Source: Opisthocomus hoazin
Lineage: Eukaryota; Chordata; Aves; Opisthocomiformes; Opisthocomidae
NCBI RefSeq assembly: GCF_030867145.1
Contig: NC_134434.1
Location: 3,534,001 to 3,598,000, forward strand
Direction: 5' to 3'
Length of the DNA: 64,000 nt
Shown: positions 37,301 through 44,900 of the stretch, piece by piece
How positions within the stretch are numbered: the stretch's first letter is position 1
How the letters are laid out: the number at the start of each line of letters is the position of its first letter
Notes under the pieces: generated by a model
Told to the model about the DNA's origin: nothing
The model's input: only the letters and a program-made list of their open reading frames with translations
Databases searched by the model: none
Program-made: the position numbers and the translations under genes

Positions 37301-37783
37301 CAAGGACCTTGCCAGGTGCGAGGTGCACCCCAAAGGAGCAGGAAGCTCAGCACTTCCACAGTCCCTCTCATTTTACAGCAAGCAACTAGTGGACTGCAGG
37401 GTGGTCACAAGATCTTGCCATGGACAGTTTTCTTCTCTTCCCAGGTGAAAGCAGAGCTCCAGAAGCAGTGGTCCCGCTTCCTGCTGGCAAATCCCTTTGG
37501 CTGTAAACTCTGCTTTCTTGGGGAAAACATAAAATACCTGAGGAAATGTTCACAGAAACGAAAAAACCAGCACCTCAGCAGCAAACACCGCTTGTGCCTG
37601 GAGGCAAGCGAGCCCTGGGGCATGCAGCTCCAGCAGGTGCTAGTGAAGCAGAGGATAGACCTCAGCCCACAGCCAGGCCATGCTCTCCCGTCTCTTCTGC
37701 GGGCAAGCATGTCAGACAGCAGCGAAGGAGAAGTCACCACCGGAGAGACAACCGAGGAAGTCTTTGAAGAGAGTGAGATTTAG
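1430..37783 (+). CDS. GLP2R: Glucagon-like peptide-2 receptor, 13 coding exons (gene span)
   Basis: Class B (secretin family) GPCR for the gut hormone GLP-2, known to act at the cell surface through Gs and cAMP. I join 1430-1534, 8434-8527, 12083-12187, 14340-14461, 16826-16932, 17175-17331, 18269-18428, 22626-22686, 26211-26280, 30717-30805, 32408-32546, 35248-35289 and 37445-37783. This makes 1590 nt, or 529 residues plus stop. All borders are AG/GT and every phase matches. Six ectodomain cysteines fall at residues 55, 70, 79, 92, 111 and 133, and N-glycosylation sequons at N71, N87 and N122. Seven membrane segments run from about residue 150 to 417, with the C235-C305 pair that bridges TM3 to the second extracellular loop. 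The tail ends EESEI as in human GLP2R. Closest alternatives are GLP1R, GCGR and GIPR, but the [11 protein letters not shown] and [10 protein letters not shown] blocks are characteristic of GLP2R. Exon 1 and its start are the least certain part. The gene is convergent with GAS7, as in human. Confidence 0.95.
1535..8433 (+). other. GLP2R intron 1
   Basis: About 6.9 kb, strongly AT-rich in its first third (about 2100-3150). I see no conserved exon, RNA gene or recognisable transposon. Short open frames (for example 3647-3850 and 6804-7130) lack homology and splice support. A small direct repeat of an 8-mer containing GCATGCAA lies outside this intron, at about 8663 in intron 2. Confidence 0.5.
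8434..8527 (+). CDS. GLP2R: GLP2R coding exon 2 (start of ectodomain)
   Basis: Acceptor CACTCACAG ends at 8433 and donor GTAAGG starts at 8528. Encodes residues 36-66 plus the first base of residue 67. It begins [10 protein letters not shown] and contains YKQACL, matching the alpha-helix that opens the hormone-binding domain in human GLP2R; C55 is the first of the six conserved ectodomain cysteines. The 94-nt exon enters in phase 0 and leaves with one base, which pairs correctly with exon 3 to give glycine. Confidence 0.93.
8528..12082 (+). other. GLP2R intron 2
   Basis: About 3.6 kb. It ends in a good polypyrimidine tract and CCCCAG before exon 3. A stretch at about 8663-8683 repeats GCATGCAA-type units. 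No other gene, RNA or transposon is evident; the open frames here look random. Confidence 0.5.
12083..12187 (+). CDS. GLP2R: GLP2R coding exon 3 (ectodomain core)
   Basis: Encodes most of residues 67-102. It carries [12 protein letters not shown] and [13 protein letters not shown], the most conserved part of the class B hormone-binding domain, with cysteines 70, 79 and 92, W80, P97-W98 and sequons N71 and N87. It is nearly identical to human GLP2R here, which fixes the gene assignment among the glucagon-receptor family. Donor GTAATG follows at 12188. Confidence 0.97.
12188..14339 (+). other. GLP2R intron 3
   Basis: About 2.2 kb with no recognised transposon or exon. It contains a perfect 10-bp inverted repeat at 12608-12633. 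A short GGGGTTAGGGTT stretch near 13337 resembles telomere repeats but is too short to mean anything. Confidence 0.5.
12608..12633 (+). repeat. Perfect 10-bp stem inverted repeat
   Basis: ACCGCACCAC at 12608-12617 is the exact reverse complement of GTGGTGCGGT at 12624-12633, with a 6-base loop (CAGCAA). In pre-mRNA it would form a stable, GC-rich hairpin about 420 nt into intron 3. A function is unknown and chance is possible. Confidence 0.8.
14340..14461 (+). CDS. GLP2R: GLP2R coding exon 4 (end of ectodomain)
   Basis: Encodes residues 102-142. It has cysteines 111 ([10 protein letters not shown]) and 133 (SECSEK), tryptophans 117 and 127, and sequon N122; these complete the three-disulfide hormone-binding fold. 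Acceptor TTTCAG ends at 14339 and donor GTAAGT starts at 14462. The exon ends in nine adenines (14453-14461), coding three lysines directly against the donor site. Confidence 0.95.
14462..16825 (+). other. GLP2R intron 4
   Basis: About 2.4 kb separating the ectodomain exons from the seven-helix exons. Its outstanding content is the CpG-rich block listed separately. The rest is ordinary, apart from a milder CpG-containing patch around 16560-16700. No exon or transposon recognised. Confidence 0.5.
14880..15240. promoter_or_regulatory. CpG island inside GLP2R intron 4
   Basis: By hand count there are about 34 CpG dinucleotides in 14881-15240, against a near absence in the surrounding intron, and the block is strongly GC-rich, including an uninterrupted C run at about 15097-15107. 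Unmethylated islands of this kind usually mark promoters. Open frames of about 100 codons on both strands are expected from the high GC and show no family resemblance. It may be an internal or antisense promoter or an enhancer. No transposon family is recognised that would explain it. Confidence 0.6.
16826..16932 (+). CDS. GLP2R: GLP2R coding exon 5 (TM1)
   Basis: Encodes residues 143-177 plus two bases of R178. After a short acidic stalk (EEEHK) comes [16 protein letters not shown] and a run of aliphatic residues forming the first membrane helix, closely matching human GLP2R. Acceptor TTCCTAG ends at 16825 and donor GTTAGT starts at 16933. Confidence 0.95.
16933..17174 (+). other. GLP2R intron 5 (short)
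   Basis: 242 nt, AT-rich, ending TTTTTTCTCCCACAG. Nothing else is visible in it. Confidence 0.85.
17175..17331 (+). CDS. GLP2R: GLP2R coding exon 6 (TM2 and first extracellular loop)
   Basis: Encodes R178 (completing the split codon) to E230. [20 protein letters not shown] is the class B signature at the first intracellular loop and TM2, followed by an extracellular loop KKPDDETGW matching human RPDNENGW. The donor taken is GAG/GTTACT at 17332, which is weaker than the other donors in the gene; one extra residue against human is implied at the exon 6/7 junction. Confidence 0.93.
17332..18268 (+). other. GLP2R intron 6
   Basis: 937 nt. It contains a 34-bp tandem duplication at 17847-17914. 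No exon or transposon recognised. Confidence 0.6.
17847..17914 (+). repeat. Tandem duplication, 2 x 34 bp
   Basis: 17847-17880 and 17881-17914 are the same 34-base unit, beginning GACC(G/A)CTGTGGA and ending CTTGTA(C/T)GATGTT, with five substitutions between copies. This is an exact head-to-tail duplication old enough to have diverged by about 15%. Confidence 0.9.
18269..18428 (+). CDS. GLP2R: GLP2R coding exon 7 (TM3 to start of TM4)
   Basis: Encodes residues 231-283 plus one base. C235 should pair with C305. The block [16 protein letters not shown] is the TM3 hallmark of the glucagon-receptor family, followed by the second intracellular loop (SERRLLQTY) and the first part of TM4 (IVIGW). 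Acceptor TTTCTGCAG ends at 18268 and donor GTAAGT starts at 18429. The run of four isoleucines at the exon start replaces a more polar stretch in human. Confidence 0.95.
19349..19376 (+). repeat. Poly(A) tract, 28 adenines
   Basis: A pure run of 28 adenines. It could be the tail of a retrocopied transcript whose body would lie upstream (about 18960-19348), but I recognise no gene there and found no flanking target-site duplication by eye. Confidence 0.9.
21281..22268 (-). mobile_element. CR1 LINE, 5'-truncated, nearly open ORF2 remnant
   Basis: The 3' end of CR1 (CAGAATCACA, reverse orientation) starts at 21281 and homology runs to about 22268, where the copy is truncated inside the reverse transcriptase. 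The - strand encodes the C-terminal half of ORF2: the RT palm block with FADDTKLGG (catalytic aspartates intact) in one frame to about 21945, then 238 open codons in another frame to the end of ORF2. A single missing base near 21945 explains the switch. The long open stretches suggest a comparatively young insertion, but without the endonuclease it cannot mobilise itself. Confidence 0.95.
22626..22686 (+). CDS. GLP2R: GLP2R coding exon 8 (TM4)
   Basis: Only 61 nt. Encodes the rest of residue 284 to residue 303 and two bases of 304: [19 protein letters not shown], matching human VLFVVPWGFARAHLENT. Acceptor CTTTTCAG ends at 22625 and donor GTAGGC starts at 22687. Phases fit exon 7 (1+2) and exon 9 (2+1). 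It lies between two CR1 insertions. Confidence 0.94.
23061..23092 (+). repeat. Tandem duplication, 2 x 16 bp
   Basis: TTTTTTGATTAGTATT occurs twice, head to tail and without mismatch (23061-23076 and 23077-23092). Confidence 0.9.
23456..23477. repeat. Perfect 22-bp palindrome with two TAATTA cores
   Basis: The sequence reads identically on both strands, centred on CCGG at 23465-23468, with GCTAATTAGC in each half. TAATTA is the classical homeodomain core site, so a paired homeodomain binding element is conceivable. This is inference only. Confidence 0.85.
23626..25940 (-). mobile_element. CR1 LINE, about 2.3 kb, degenerate ORF2
   Basis: Starts with the CR1 3' tail (AGAATCACAGAATCATGG) at 23626 and continues in reverse to about 25940. 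On the - strand, in order from its 5' side, come the end of the endonuclease domain (CSDHEMVEF at about 25840), the linker (about 25180-25368), the RT fingers and palm with GPDEV, NYRPVSL and [11 protein letters not shown] (about 24600-25158), and the C-terminal part to 23870. Several frameshifts separate these. The catalytic FADD is replaced by FSNN (about 24495), so this copy is dead and older than the one in intron 7. Confidence 0.95.
26211..26280 (+). CDS. GLP2R: GLP2R coding exon 9 (second extracellular loop and start of TM5)
   Basis: 70 nt encoding residues 304-327. C305 in RCWGTNEH is the conserved extracellular loop 2 cysteine. IWWIIRGPI opens TM5 as in human GLP2R. Acceptor CTTTTCAG ends at 26210 and donor GTAAGA starts at 26281. 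Residue 304 is arginine where human has glycine. The exon is flanked by CR1 copies in opposite orientation. Confidence 0.95.
26281..30716 (+). other. GLP2R intron 9
   Basis: About 4.4 kb. It contains a direct repeat of CTTCTCATATTTTT around 26547-26576 and a forward-oriented CR1 (28046-29083). I see no exon or RNA gene in the rest. Confidence 0.6.
28046..29083 (+). mobile_element. CR1 LINE, 5'-truncated, forward orientation
   Basis: Begins in the RT domain (WIENWLND-like text at about 28070) and runs to the 3' UTR, ending near GTCAACCTTAACCATTCTGTAATTTGTGATTTT. The RT motif FADDIKLEG is readable at about 28220-28246. Stops and indels break the frame (a TGA follows RLEK near 28307), so it is an inactive remnant. 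It is opposite in orientation to the copies at 21281 and 23626. Confidence 0.93.
30717..30805 (+). CDS. GLP2R: GLP2R coding exon 10 (TM5 and third intracellular loop)
   Basis: Encodes residues 328-356 plus two bases of R357. [20 protein letters not shown] completes TM5 and enters the third intracellular loop, a main G-protein contact region; human has LLISKLKAHQM at the same place. Acceptor TTTCAAG ends at 30716 and donor GTATGT starts at 30806. Confidence 0.96.
30806..32407 (+). other. GLP2R intron 10
   Basis: About 1.6 kb. A C8-T7-like pyrimidine run lies at 30840-30855. No exon or transposon recognised. Confidence 0.6.
32408..32546 (+). CDS. GLP2R: GLP2R coding exon 11 (TM6 to TM7)
   Basis: Encodes R357 to H403. 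[20 protein letters not shown] is TM6 with the class B PLLG motif; ITDEQVEG is the third extracellular loop, and [13 protein letters not shown] begins TM7. It is very close to human throughout. Acceptor TTTTAAG ends at 32407 and donor GTAAGT starts at 32547. Confidence 0.97.
32547..35247 (+). other. GLP2R intron 11
   Basis: About 2.7 kb, AT-rich, ending in a good pyrimidine tract and CTTACAG. I recognise no gene, RNA or transposon in it. Confidence 0.55.
35248..35289 (+). CDS. GLP2R: GLP2R coding exon 12 (end of TM7, 42 nt micro-exon)
   Basis: Fourteen residues (404-417), [14 protein letters not shown], match human GFLVALQYGFANGE at the end of TM7. Both borders are phase 0, so skipping would keep the frame but remove half of TM7. 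Acceptor CTTACAG ends at 35247 and donor GTAAGA starts at 35290. Confidence 0.96.
35290..37444 (+). other. GLP2R intron 12
   Basis: About 2.2 kb with an old CR1 remnant (about 35925-36545, reverse). A region at 36940-37130 is moderately GC-rich with no recognised product. Confidence 0.6.
35925..36545 (-). mobile_element. Ancient CR1 fragment, reverse orientation
   Basis: Antisense CR1 text is recognisable though strongly diverged: a block corresponding to the fallen 3' part of ORF2 (CCTCTCTGGTCCTCTGTTCC, about 35993-36012), then CACTCAGCGTCTCC and GCACACTGACTTGCTACAAG further on. Frames are broken. It is much older than the copies in introns 7-9. Confidence 0.7.
37445..37783 (+). CDS. GLP2R: GLP2R coding exon 13 (cytoplasmic tail, stop)
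   Basis: Encodes residues 418-529 and the TAG stop at 37781-37783. [15 protein letters not shown] is helix 8, followed by a cysteine-containing stretch (CKLCFLG) and a tail that diverges from human in the middle but recovers with [10 protein letters not shown] and a final EVFEESEI. Serines and threonines in the tail are likely phosphorylation sites. Acceptor CTTCCCAG ends at 37444. Confidence 0.97.
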   Translation: MKAELQKQWSRFLLANPFGCKLCFLGENIKYLRKCSQKRKNQHLSSKHRLCLEASEPWGMQLQQVLVKQRIDLSPQPGHALPSLLRASMSDSSEGEVTTGETTEEVFEESEI

Positions 37784-38809
37784 AAAGCTGTCCACTAGGA
37801 CAGCACCTGCCAACAGCCACAGTATTTTGAAAGACCTTCTCTCACCTCCAGACTGTACAGATCTCTGGGATGTGCAATGCAAGGAGGAAGCAGTCAATGT
37901 TCCAAATGTCTCCGTTTTCCTTCTCTGAGAAAAACGTTAATCTGGATGTTGCTAACCTGCATGGCTGGGGTAGAACAGGTTTGCTCTATCAAAAATGCTT
38001 GGAGTTGAGCAGTCTGGAAGGTAACTGATGCTGAAAGAGATGCACACAGGGGAGCAGGATGTATTCTGGAAACGAGTAGACTCTGGCCACACGTTGTGTC
38101 CCAGCAGCTTCATCCATGCTTGTCTGCCGTCCTACTCACATAATAGAGAAGCTTGGGAAGAAACAAACTTTTGCTTGCCTGTTTTAGCATCTTCACTCAA
38201 AGTTTAGTGCTGGAAATGTCATAATGAAATGAAAGACCAAAACGTTTTCTTTTAGAAGTGCTCAAATGAAATGTTTTGATACAATTTTTGTTTGCTAGTG
38301 TTTGTTTTCACTATATTTTTGACACAAGGTACACGTTTTGATACTACAGCGGGTTTGCCCTGCCTGCGGCCCAAAGGTCAAAACCGATCAGTGGTAAGTG
38401 CTGCTTCCACCTTCCTGCCAGGAAACCCAAAATGGATAATGACATGGCATTGTGGCAGCACCAAAAGAATGTTGTGAAATCCTTCTTCCAGCATTTAACA
38501 AGAACCATGATGAAATTTTAGTTGTCACATACAGCTCACCCAGAGACCTAAGAAATTCAGTGAAGTTTGTTAATATTCTATTAGCCAGTTTCCAAACTTG
38601 CAAACATGAGCCAACTGCCATACTGAAAGGAAAAAAGAAAAAGGCAACTGAAAGATTAGCAGGCAGAATTTATCTACAGTTTAAACATATACCCCAGGCA
38701 TACACATGTGTAACTTTCTAGCTTGCAGCTAGTTACGTAGCATTTGTTATGAATTTTTCCTGTACTTTACTGGCAAGCACTCTATTTTAACCTAAATGCC
38801 TGCAAATGT

Positions 38810-38815
38810 AATAAA
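38810..38815 (+). terminator. GLP2R: Candidate GLP2R polyadenylation signal
   Basis: AATAAA in GTAATAAAACAAA. It is the first canonical hexamer I find after the stop codon. Confidence 0.4.
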
Positions 38816-38837
38816 ACAAATCCTGGGCCACTGGGTC

Positions 38838-38920
38838 TTGGCGGCCCTGCTCAAGCAGAGAGGTTGGACCAGGTGATTTCCAGAGGTCCCTTCCAACCTC
38901 AACGAGTCTGTGAGACTGTG
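38838..38920 (+). mobile_element. CR1 3'-terminal fragment
   Basis: GCTCAAGCAGAGAGGTTGG, then GGTGATTTCCAGAGGTCCC and TTCCAACCTCAACGAGTCTG match the 3' end of CR1, including the degenerate terminal repeat (GTCTGTGAGACTGTG). Only about 80 bp inserted, a typical extreme 5' truncation. Confidence 0.88.
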
Positions 38921-41900
38921 AAAACACTGTCTGTCAAATAAATAATTTTCAGGGTTGCTCATGGGTTCTGTTCATGTATCTTCTCTCCACCTAGTGCCAA
39001 CACTGTGACTGCCCTTTCGGCTTTCTCTGCTTCTGCATCTCTCCATGGGGTGGCTTTGGCCTTAGACTCCTGCTGTCAGTTCTACAACTGCAAATGCTTC
39101 TTTTTTCAGATAGCTTGCCTATATCCTCAATGTGTTGTTTGAGCAGCCTAAGTTTATGAAGCTTATATAACTTACCAATGCTTTTAAAAGTTATTTATCC
39201 GTCTACAAATGTTTAGACATGCAAATTTTACCACTTACAATGTTTTCTTGCAAAGAACAGATAAATTCATTGACTAGCACTAGGTCACAAACACATTTGA
39301 GCTATCACATTTCCAGCACTTTTCAAAAAGCATTTCTTTTATGTATCTATCAGTGTTAAGAACTTAACCTATTTAATCAATACAAGGTTGTATATTTGGT
39401 AAAATATTAATAAAATGTAAATATTTGATCCATTTAAAAATGTATCTACAGTTTTAAAAGGCTTTTTACCAGAATGTGCACTTTGCTTACACAGCATTTT
39501 ACTCCAGTGGATTTCTCCACCACCCATTACAAGCACCAGACACTGCATATCTTTTGACTGTGTCCTCTCCAATTTAAAAAGACTAATTTCTTCTAAAGCT
39601 GTTGTTTAAGACATTAACAAGCTCTAAGTGGTTTAGAATGTGTTTCACTTGGGTGCTAAAAAAGTGAAAATTGTAAGCTTTTACTGTATCTCATTAAAAC
39701 AGTTTACTTTTTAATTGCATTTTAAAGTATTCCAAATTGTCAAGAAACCAATTTTTCTGTGCTGTCAGCAGCAGTCCTTGTTAGGTGCATTTCCCCCTCT
39801 CTATTACGTGTATTGTCTTTTTGCCTCTTTTAGTTCATAAAAATCAACTTTTTATATATAAGCAGACCCTGGAGGCCTGATAAAAACAATCATCACATGG
39901 ATTCCTTCAGAAAGTATGTTTTTAAGTAGCTAAATCAGCAAGAATTTTCATAGCATTATTTATTATATCACTAAAGTACAGAAGTTGTTGAATGTGGATG
40001 GCCACACACACGATGTATCTTTACAGATATATTACAAAATCCTCAGTTCTAAATAAAACATTCAGCAGTCTGGAAGACAGCAGCAGACTCAACAATCCAA
40101 ACATGTTAGCAGAGTCACCAAAAATAGCTGACTGTCTTCCTAGGAAGGTGAAGGTCTGCAGCTAGGTATCTTCCCAGGATTTTCCTTCCACCCTTTGCGG
40201 AGCCCCAGGGCCATGGGAGGGACGCTGCATGCAGAGGAGCAGCTAAAAAAAGCTGCAGCAGGTCCCTGGGATGTGAGACAGGAGCCAAACCACTTGCCAG
40301 GATTCCTACAAGTGCACAGGCTGGAGAGACAGAAACAGTTGGGAGAAAGGACAAGAAATCTCATCTCGCTCTTATGAAACAAGATGTGGAGGAGACAGGT
40401 CAACACAAATTGGTGTTTGCTTGTGATAGTTCATGTGAATTACTTATCCATTTTGCACACAGATTAATCATCGGACAACAAAAACGTCAATTTTAGCCCC
40501 GGGTTTTATGCTTGTGTAGACCTAGTAGCAGGATTTTTCTCTTTATCAATCAATTACCTTTATTCCACTGCCTTGGCCTTACAAGGAAAACTGGTGTGAG
40601 CTGAAGGCTTCTTCCCTCTTGAGGAGAGAGCCCATTCTCCCATGGTCCTGGCAAGTTTGGTCTCTGCTGAGTCAGGCCATGAAGTAAGACAAAGTGGGAC
40701 ATTCATGCTCAGGACAGCAGAGACAACCCACGCTAAAACCTGACTCCTGCAGCTTTGATGTTGTCTTTGCTAAGGATTTTGCTTTCCATCAAAACTTGTA
40801 TGACAAAAACTTGAATTTCAAGCCCATAATAGCTTGTGGCATCGAACAGAGCTTTCCCATTAGATGCGGTGTGGTAACTGATCTGATTTGTGTGAATAAG
40901 GTTTATGCATTCTTAATAATCTGCTGTGAGACATGCTATAAATTTTTATGTTTTGCTACACATAAAGCACAACCTTCCAGACACAATGGCTCCTTCTATG
41001 GCCAGAAATGTCAACTCCATGCTAATTACAAATGTGTACTTACATTCTTTGTTCAAATATACTGCTTCTACATACCAGGGTGTGTGCCTTAGCTCAACTA
41101 GGCTCAACTAGTAAAGCATAAACACTCCAGTCTGGAGAGCTCTCTGTCAGTTATGCCTTTGAATACTGGCTTGTATTTTTTTAAATATGGAATAAATCTG
41201 GTAGATTAAGAGAGATGTGCTAGTTCTGTCATGTTTGATATGCTCACTCCCCAAGGCACCAAATAGAAGAGAAGTAAGGCAAAGAGTCACACACGTGCCA
41301 CTTCATTGAATCCTATGAAGAAGGGACGTTTGGAAAGGTTGGATGTCTGGGAGACACTCCAGCACTGAAGTTCTGTTTTGTTCCAGTGCAATAACAATCA
41401 CTTTTCTTTTTTAAAGACAGAAAAGATAACTTTAATAAAATAGATAAATAAATTATCCTATAACAACTTGTTTTTAAACTACGGTCATCTTCCCTCTGGG
41501 ATGTTGAGGTTGGGATGGAAGGATGTCTGTCTTAGCTACTGACCAATGTCGGGCATGGTAATGGTATCACTACATCTCCAGCCTCAACTACAGGAGACAA
41601 AAAAGGTGATGCTGCGCCTCTGGGTCAATTTGGACATCCCATACACCAGTGCCTGATACCTGAACTGGAGGAAGGGAAGTCCTACCAGTGGGCAGGTATC
41701 TTCTTCAGCAGTCTTGATCTTTGTGAGTGCTCAGTTTTTAGTGGAAATTGAAGACAATCTTGAGTGTGTAGGGCTGCAGCTGGATGAGAAATGCCAGACC
41801 ATGACATACCTCCTCAGGAGGCTGTAGGCCACAACTTCCTGGGCATAATCCCTTCACTCCAGGCTGACGCCAGCTTCTTCACCTGCACGACAGAGCACAC

Positions 41901-44900
41901 CACTTCCACTTGACTGCATCTGTGTTTTGTAACCTGTTCTCTCTCGGTCCACGCCTCTGATATCCCTGTAGCACCAGCAGCTGATGTTGCTGGCAGTCCC
42001 CACTGCAACAGTCAAAGCTTCTCTCCTGGCACTTCCTCAACAGCCTGGTGGCAGAAGCTGCATTTAGGGACTTGTGGTGTCTTCAGTTCACCATTTGTCA
42101 CCATCTTTGGGGCTTCCACAGCACTTCTTGCCTTCCTACCTACCCCAGCATTCCCATCTACCATTGCTGTATTGGTTTACTATTTGGCCAGAGTACCAGG
42201 TTGTTAGGCAGGCTGCAGACACGCCTCAGCTTTGTCAGAATTGTCCTTGCTTTCAGGATACAGCTTCTTTCTTTTGTTTGCTGCAGGAATTTTCTTACTT
42301 TTTTCCATGAGCTCCCAGTAAGAGGAATTCTGTCATCTTTAAAATTCTTCCTGATGTTAGTAATTTTTCCTTTGTAAATCAAGAATATTTTACTGACATG
42401 TTTTTCAGCTTTCACAGCAACTACAACTCTGGATTTTAAATTATTTCTCTTCAGCCTGCCATTCCAAGTCTCACAAACCATCTGCTGTACTGAATGACAT
42501 GTTGTGTTTAGGTATCTTTGCAGTCATTCCTGGAGCTACACAGAACTACAGTGAGAAGCAGCTGCTTGTAAACTGTGTCATTGCAATTAGCTCCAGGAAA
42601 TTAAATTGGAGCTGCCACACAACCAGGCCTCAAAGGGCTGAAGGTTCAGTTTCCTTGTGTATCATCGTGTTCATCACATTGTACCGATTATTTTCTCCCA
42701 TCACAGCCAAATTCTCACTGCTCCTCCTGTTTGCTGTTCGGCTTGTTTCTCTGCCTTCTCTGGCGTCAGCTCTGATTTCGAGCCCAGCAGCATCTCTACA
42801 GATGCTGAGCAGCCATCCTGGGCTGTTCACCCTCACCCAGAGGCTGCCCTCTTCCACACGTATATCCGAGCCCCGCTGGGGCTAACGGACAGTCCTGTCT
42901 GACCCGCACACCATGTCTGCCTACTCAGATGCCAAAAGCCTTTTTGATTTTACCATGTTCCACATGGGTCATCTCCTCACAGTATCACAGTTTCCCTGCC
43001 TGGAGGACAACACAATTGCCAGAAAATGGCACAAGCTGCAGGTAGTTTGGGCCTGCTTCAACGTGGAGAGCTGACTTTACCTGATGTATACCCCTAACCA
43101 GAGACACCCCATGGGCCACAGCAACAGCAGAGATGATGAGGCTGACTGGGTGCTCCTGGCTTCCTCTCCTCCTTTGTGTTTAGGCTGGTGCTTAGGTCTG
43201 GCTCTGTGTAATGCTTTGGGGTTGAAGTCTGCCCTACTGCAGAGTCTTCTTATCAGGCAGACAGTGAGGCTTAGCAAAGAGGGTGCTGAACACCACATAG
43301 AAGAACTAAAGAAAGCAACAAAAAAAATTGCACCAGGGCTAATTCTTCAGCTTTTTCCCACCTCCTTTGTTTCACACTGCCATCTCTGGCAGGTCTCCAG
43401 AGTTAAGGGGTGACAGGAGGTAAACGGCATTTCCATTCAAAGCTGCCAGTATATGGTTTAGGCACACTCACATTTGAATTTCATGGACACAACAAGCAGA
43501 AGACTGGGACTCAGGATGTTTAAATTTTACACAAGATGACTTCTACCTTCCTATGATTCTGTGTCTGGTGGAAATGAAGAAGTGGTTTCGTGGAGAGGAT
43601 TTACGGAATTGAACTCTCCCAGGAACAAGAATGGGTGCTGCAGGATAATATAGCAGACACAGCATTTAGAGGGAAAGGGTGCAGAGTGGCGAGGGAGAGG
43701 GCAGCTGAAGGAACTCAGGGAATAACCATCAGGAATTGCACGTGCAATTCAGGTAGGAGAAGAGGTAGTTGGAGAGGTGGCTAGATGAGAAGATGCCGTT
43801 GGATGACCAGAAAGTGAGGCATGGTTGGAAAGCAGGCAGGAAGAAATAGGGAGGTCAAAAGGAGAATCGTTTACTGGAGGCTGAGTTGTGGGAAGTGAAG
43901 AGGTTGACTCTGAAATGAAATAATGAGATAGAGGAGTGTGTATGGTCAAGGCAGGAACTGAGGGGCCTGAAGAAAGAGTGAAGAAATGATTGCCAGTGGC
44001 CAAGGGTAGCTCAGAGGGTAAGGCGGAGTGATGTCTTTGCTGGATGAGCAACAGGTGGGTGTGACAGTTAAAAAAGTTCAGACCAAAACCAGCAGAGACA
44101 GTACCTCTGCGAGCAGAGCATTTACTCAGATAAGAGCATCATCGTGCTGGAGCCATTGCCTAGATTCAACATTTCAGTGGTTACTTCTCTGATAGCTTCC
44201 CACATGGATGGTAGAGACGATTTAGTATCTTACTTTACTGTTGTAACCACCTTGCTACTACTAGCTTGTGCCAAAACTGCTTCTCTAGGCCTTCTTTCCT
44301 GTACCAAGTCAGTAGAGGCTACACTTGTTTTCTTTTAAAATTTCAGAAGATACTGATCTTTCTCCAGATTTCAGTGTTACTGTTTAGATAACAGCATCTA
44401 TAAGCATTGTAGAACAATTTCTATGCAGCAAATTCAAAACGCTATTTTCTTATAGTTGTTAGCTAAAGTTCCTATTAAGTCTGAGGCAAGGAATTGCAGA
44501 GCACAGGAACTGGCAGAAGGAAAACCAACTTAAATAAAAAAGTGCTGTGGTTTATTAGGAAATAAATAGTCCCTTAGCATTATATTATCCTCAGTGGGCC
44601 TACATCTTAAATACCTTGTTTAGTTCTCTTCATTGTACTTGGAGAAGACAGAGCAGACCTAGATCAGCCACATAGCAGGTGGATTTTGGGATCAGAACTG
44701 CTCTCTGAACAACAAATGATTGGGGCAGGAGGGAAGGAACACGATAGTGAGCTGTCAGATTGTGGGTTGACTACAGAAGGCAAGTAGCTCTCTCTTCCCA
44801 TGCAAGAATGAAGACAACATTTAAACCTGGAGATATGCGGATTAGTAGAAAGCAGAAGGAGAAGCTTCATATCATACATCACTGTGCTGTGCAGCTGCAT

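Larger units (their letters stand above)
37784..38942 (+). other. GLP2R: Probable GLP2R 3' UTR
   Basis: No further coding sequence follows the stop. AATAAA signals lie at 38810-38815 and 38937-38942, about 1.0 and 1.2 kb after the stop, and either could end the transcript. A CR1 3' tail sits between them. Confidence 0.5.

Noticed and set aside
37405-37740. - strand open frame of 111 codons opposite GLP2R exon 13
   Set aside because: Shadow of the coding exon on the other strand.
43660-43990. Purine-rich stretch on the + strand
   Set aside because: Imperfect, no clear mirror symmetry or repeat unit; ordinary compositional bias is sufficient.
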